Assembly (NCBI GenBank): GCA_004299215.1
Contig: SCTD01000532.1
Span: 1 to 7,519 of the forward strand
Length of the DNA: 7,519 bases
Source of the DNA: Frankiales bacterium
Lineage (GTDB): Bacteria > Actinomycetota > Actinomycetes > Mycobacteriales > SCTD01
Direction: 5' to 3'
In this document: positions 5,224 through 7,519 of the stretch, piece by piece
How positions within the stretch are numbered: the stretch's first letter is position 1
How the letters are laid out: each line of letters begins with the position of its first letter
Notes under the pieces: model-generated
Told to the model about the DNA's origin: nothing
Databases searched by the model: none
The model's input: only the letters and a program-made list of their open reading frames with translations
Translations under genes and position numbers: made by a program

Positions 5224-5442
5224 ATGACCCAGACGCTGCTCGCCCCCGCAGACCTGACCTCTCTCGACCGCTGCGACCGCTGCGGCGCCCAGGCCTTCGT
5301 CCGCGCCGTGCTCGCCACCGGTGAGCTGCTCTTCTGCGCCCACCACGGGCGCAAGCACTCCGCCCGGCTGGCCGAGGTCGCCGTCGAGGTGCAGGACGGC
5401 ACCGCCGCCATCAACGCCAAGCCGAGCCCCTCGGCCTACTGA
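5224..5442 (+). CDS. DUF7455 zinc-finger-like protein (72 aa)
   Basis: The sequence LTSLDRCDRCGAQAFVRA followed by GELLFCAHHGRKH is the signature of the small actinobacterial family DUF7455, with C17, C20, C38 and H40 or H41 as the probable zinc ligands. The rest is a short helical tail. Its role is unknown; elsewhere it is often found near housekeeping sigma-factor genes. GGGAGG (5210-5215) precedes the ATG by 8 nt. The 142 bp upstream, after the HU terminator, contain the small inverted repeats CACGCC/GGCGTG (5164-5183) and GCCC/GGGC, and so probably its promoter, which I cannot place precisely. It overlaps the convergent thioesterase gene by 7 nt. Confidence 0.9.
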   Translation: MTQTLLAPADLTSLDRCDRCGAQAFVRAVLATGELLFCAHHGRKHSARLAEVAVEVQDGTAAINAKPSPSAY

Positions 5443-5840
5443 GCGGCGTCCACCGCGAGGTTCGCGAGCCGCAGCTCGCCCTTGGCCACGAGCCGCTCCT
5501 GCTCGTCGGTGATGTCGATCGTCCACAGCTGCTGGGTCCGACCGCGGTGGATCGGCGTGGCACGCGCCGTGAGCACCCCCTCCCGCACCGCGCGCAGGAA
5601 GTTCGTGTGGTTGCTGGTCCCGACCACCTGACCGCGCTCGCCGAACCAGGTGGCGCCGGCGACGCTCCCGACGGTCTCGACCACGGAGCAGAGCACCCCG
5701 CCGTGCAGCAGGCCGTACGGCTGCAGCAGCTCGGGCCGTACCTCGACGCGCGCCGTGACCTCGTCGGGCGATGCGGAGGTGATGCTCAGGCCGATGTGCT
5801 TGTCGAAGCCGTCGTAGGCGTAGTCCTCGAGTCCGTCCAT
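5436..5840 (-). CDS. PaaI-type hotdog-fold thioesterase (134 aa)
   Basis: This is a single hotdog domain of the type that hydrolyses acyl-CoA or aryl-CoA thioesters as a dimer or tetramer in the cytoplasm. LLHGGVLCSVVETVGS (44-59) holds the HGG motif (46-48) and Glu55, the expected catalytic acid on the hotdog helix, as in the Arthrobacter 4-hydroxybenzoyl-CoA thioesterase type. GTSNHTNFLRAVREG (about 74-88) is the conserved following strand-turn. Length fits the family. The ATG at 5840 has no Shine-Dalgarno, but TAGGGT ends 7 nt upstream, so a leaderless mRNA is probable. Its 3' end overlaps the DUF7455 gene by 7 nt tail to tail. The physiological CoA ester is unknown, and no catabolic genes surround it. 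Confidence 0.93.
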   Translation of the reverse strand: MDGLEDYAYDGFDKHIGLSITSASPDEVTARVEVRPELLQPYGLLHGGVLCSVVETVGSVAGATWFGERGQVVGTSNHTNFLRAVREGVLTARATPIHRGRTQQLWTIDITDEQERLVAKGELRLANLAVDAAQ

Positions 5841-5847
5841 GCGCCGG

Positions 5848-5853
5848 ACCCTA
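5848..5853 (-). promoter_or_regulatory. -10 element for leaderless thioesterase mRNA
   Basis: Read on the minus strand the hexamer is TAGGGT (TANNNT type), ending exactly 7 nt before the ATG. No clear -35 element is present at 17 bp. Confidence 0.45.
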
Positions 5854-5897
5854 CGGAGCCGGTGTGCGGCCGCTCCCGCGGGGGCAGGTCTCGGACC

Positions 5898-6062
5898 ATG
5901 TCAGAGACCCCCACCGACGCCGTCGACCCTCAGCCGGACGACGCGCCGAGCACGCAGGACCCGGCCGCCGACGCCCCGCCCGACCCGAAGGAGGCGGGGG
6001 CGAAGGGCTGGCAGGCGGTCTCGCCGCCCGGCAAGCCGGACGGCGAGGTCGACACCCGCTAG
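5898..6062 (+). CDS. Small acidic disordered hypothetical protein (54 aa)
   Basis: An ATG ORF of 54 codons encodes a strongly acidic Pro/Asp/Ala-rich first half (residues 1-30). A distinct tail follows, with GWQAVSPPGKPDGEVDTR at the C-terminus. There are no Cys, membrane or signal segments, and it is probably disordered. Codon third positions are mostly G or C in this frame. The ribosome site is poor (GGGGGCAGG, about 9 nt upstream). It is divergent from the thioesterase (57-bp gap) and convergent with the 21-residue membrane ORF (9-bp gap). I do not recognise a family; the ordered-looking tail is the part most likely conserved. Confidence 0.6.
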   Translation: MSETPTDAVDPQPDDAPSTQDPAADAPPDPKEAGAKGWQAVSPPGKPDGEVDTR

Positions 6063-6071
6063 TCGCTCGGG

Positions 6072-6137
6072 TCAGAAGATCAGGACGAGCAGCAGGACGA
6101 TGAGGATCAGGGCGACGACGCCTCCACCGATGTACAT
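6072..6137 (-). CDS. 21-residue single-pass membrane miniprotein
   Basis: ATG is followed by 20 codons: a short MYIGGG head, then an unbroken hydrophobic run of Val, Leu, Ile and Ala to the C-terminus (LLLVLIF). The whole peptide is one transmembrane helix. AAGGAG (6143-6148) lies 5 nt upstream, one of the best ribosome sites in the window, which argues strongly for real translation. Very small proteins beginning MYIGGG or similar are, as I recall, present in many actinobacteria with no known role. It converges on the 54-residue ORF and is transcribed divergently from release factor 3, with a 116-bp shared control region. Confidence 0.75.
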   Translation of the reverse strand: MYIGGGVVALILIVLLLVLIF

Positions 6138-6183
6138 GGCGACTCCTTGTTGTCGGCGCCGAAGCGCGTGTGCTGATGGTCTT

Positions 6184-6214
6184 CCCCGCGGAACCCGGTG
6201 TACCCGCCGCGGGG
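6184..6214. promoter_or_regulatory. Inverted repeat in divergent control region
   Basis: CCCCGCGG (6184-6191) and CCGCGGGG (6207-6214) are perfect 8-bp arms separated by 15 nt. That spacer itself holds the small palindrome GGTGTACC (6197-6204). It lies midway between the 21-residue membrane ORF and release factor 3, 40 bp before the latter. It could be an operator or an mRNA hairpin in the leader of the membrane ORF. Confidence 0.35.
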
Positions 6215-6240
6215 CGACCTTCCGCCGCTCGGCTCAGCCG

Positions 6241-6246
6241 TAGACT
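6241..6246 (+). promoter_or_regulatory. -10 element for leaderless RF3 mRNA
   Basis: TAGACT (TANNNT) ends exactly 7 nt before the ATG at 6254, and no Shine-Dalgarno exists between them. No good -35 is visible at 17-18 bp. Confidence 0.5.
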
Positions 6247-6253
6247 CGCCCGC

Positions 6254-7519
6254 ATGACCGTCGCGGACCGCTCCGTCGACGCGTCCACCTCCGGAGCGGC
6301 CACGACCGAGGCGGCCCGCCGCCGCACCTTCGCGGTCATCAGCCACCCCGATGCCGGGAAGTCCACCCTCACGGAGGCCCTCGCGCTGCACGCGCGGGTG
6401 ATCCAGGAGGCCGGGGCGATCCACGGCAAGGCCGGTCGGAAGAGCACGGTGTCCGACTGGATGGACATGGAGAAGGCCCGCGGCATCTCGATCTCCAGCG
6501 CCGCGCTGCAGTTCGCGTACGGCCCTCCCGGCCGGGAAGCCGTGATCAACCTGCTCGACACGCCCGGCCACGCGGACTTCTCCGAGGACACCTACCGGGT
6601 GCTGGCAGCGGTCGACTGCGCGGTGATGCTGCTCGACGCGGCCAAGGGCCTCGAGCCGCAGACGATGAAGCTCTTCGACGTCTGCAAGCACCGGGGCATC
6701 CCGGTGCTGACGGTCGTCAACAAGTGGGACCGCCCCGGTCTCGAGGCGCTCGCGCTGATGGACGAGATCCGGGACCGGACAGGCCTGGAGCCCACCCCGC
6801 TGACCTGGCCGGTCGGGATCGCCGGTGACTTCCGAGGGGTGCTCGACCGCGCCACCGGTGACTTCCTCCGCTTCACCCGCACGGCCGGCGGCGCCACCAT
6901 CGCCCCCGAGGAGCGGCTGCCTGCCGAGGTCGCCGCCGCGCAGGAGGGCGACGCCTGGACGACCGCGGTCGAGGAGAGCGAGCTGCTCACCGAGATGGGC
7001 CAGGTGCACGAGCAGTCGACCTTCCTCGACGGTGTCACCACGCCGGTGCTGTTCGGCTCCGCCGTGCTCAACTTCGGCGTGCGGCAGCTGCTCGACACCC
7101 TGCTCGAGCTCGCGCCCCCGCCCGGGCCGCGGCCCGACGTGGAGGGGCACCCGCGCCCGCTGGAGAAGCCGTTCAGCGCCTTCGTCTTCAAGATCCAGGC
7201 CGGCATGGACACCGCGCACCGCGACCGGCTGGCGTACGTCCGGGTCTGCTCCGGCGTCTTCGAGCGCGGCACCGTCGTCACCCACGCCGCGACCGGCAAG
7301 CCGTTCGCCACCAAGTACGCCCAGCAGGTCTTCGGTCGCGACCGCGAGACCGTCGACCTGGCCTACCCGGGCGACGTCGTGGGGCTGGTCAACGCCAGCG
7401 CGCTGCGCGTCGGGGACAGCCTCTACGTCGACGAGCCGGTCGTCTTCCCGCCCATCCCCAGCTTCGCTCCCGAGCACTTCGCCGTCGCGCGCGCCGTCGA
7501 CTCCGGTCGCTACAAGCAG
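6254..7519 (+). CDS. prfC: Peptide chain release factor 3 (partial, 3' end outside)
   Basis: This is a translational GTPase that removes RF1/RF2 from the ribosome after termination. The first 422 codons are present; the family is about 530 residues, so roughly 110 are beyond the window. GTPase motifs are in order: G1 SHPDAGKST (30-38), switch I with RGISI (76-80), G3 DTPGHADF (102-109), G4 NKWD (156-159) and G5 GSA in LFGSAVLNFGV. The insert AGAIHGKAGRKSTVSDWMDMEKARGISI distinguishes RF3 from EF-G. The second, beta-barrel domain starts near KPFSAFVFKIQAG. The N-terminus has about 24 extra non-conserved residues (Ser/Thr/Ala-rich). The ATG at 6254 lies 7 nt after a TANNNT -10, so it is probably leaderless. 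The identification is secure; no frameshift is seen in the visible part. Confidence 0.97.
   Translation, partial: MTVADRSVDASTSGAATTEAARRRTFAVISHPDAGKSTLTEALALHARVIQEAGAIHGKAGRKSTVSDWMDMEKARGISISSAALQFAYGPPGREAVINLLDTPGHADFSEDTYRVLAAVDCAVMLLDAAKGLEPQTMKLFDVCKHRGIPVLTVVNKWDRPGLEALALMDEIRDRTGLEPTPLTWPVGIAGDFRGVLDRATGDFLRFTRTAGGATIAPEERLPAEVAAAQEGDAWTTAVEESELLTEMGQVHEQSTFLDGVTTPVLFGSAVLNFGVRQLLDTLLELAPPPGPRPDVEGHPRPLEKPFSAFVFKIQAGMDTAHRDRLAYVRVCSGVFERGTVVTHAATGKPFATKYAQQVFGRDRETVDLAYPGDVVGLVNASALRVGDSLYVDEPVVFPPIPSFAPEHFAVARAVDSGRYKQ

Noticed and set aside
4618..5526. 302-codon minus-strand ORF across HU and DUF7455
   Set aside because: Antisense to two recognised genes and across a strong terminator hairpin; no recognisable domain.
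6107..7477. 456-codon minus-strand ORF opposite RF3
   Set aside because: RF3 on the plus strand has every GTPase motif; the antisense frame has none.
1..7519. CRISPR array, tRNA, rRNA, insertion sequence or attachment site
   Set aside because: No regularly spaced repeats, cloverleaf with acceptor stem, transposase motif or terminal inverted repeats were seen; GC content and codon usage look uniform.

Overview
The window is about 7.5 kb of very GC-rich chromosomal DNA with strong G/C third-position bias. The gene families are those of an actinobacterium: a short HU-type protein, a DUF7455 zinc-finger protein, a DUF4230 protein and a PAP2_3-type phosphatase. Several start codons also lie about 7 nt downstream of a -10-like hexamer, as in leaderless transcripts. 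A Geodermatophilaceae-like or related lineage is my inference; there is no rRNA or marker gene to settle it. I see no mobile element, tRNA, rRNA or CRISPR array.

Layout. Positions 1-356 (+) hold no large gene. They contain a strong hairpin, a probable leaderless 30-residue cysteine-rich leader-type ORF (91-183), and a Shine-Dalgarno-led 34-residue ORF (249-353). Positions 357-4621 are all on the minus strand. In transcription order from the right they encode an LLM-class flavin oxidoreductase (3608-4621), a membrane-anchored DUF4230 protein (2880-3563), a CDF metal-cation efflux protein (1922-2836), a PAP2-family membrane phosphatase (1103-1873), a small zinc-ribbon protein (780-1022) and a thioredoxin (357-713). 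The gaps contain separate promoter-like elements, so this is probably several short transcription units, not one operon.

Positions 4757-5442 (+) encode an HU nucleoid protein that appears to start at CTG, followed by a textbook GC hairpin terminator and then a DUF7455 protein. A hotdog-fold thioesterase (5436-5840, -) converges on the DUF7455 gene with a 7-nt overlap. A 54-residue acidic ORF (5898-6062, +) and a 21-residue membrane miniprotein (6072-6137, -) follow. Peptide chain release factor 3 (6254 onward, +) runs off the right edge.

Most of the window is ordinary housekeeping. The most interesting part is the left end. A perfect CsoR/CstR-type palindrome (736-749) sits between the start of thioredoxin and the zinc-ribbon gene. 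A CRP/GlxR-like site lies upstream of the zinc-ribbon gene. Facing them is a cysteine-codon-rich leaderless ORF resembling the cysteine-responsive attenuator peptides described in mycobacteria. Together these suggest a small thiol/persulfide- or copper-responsive locus. That functional link is inference.
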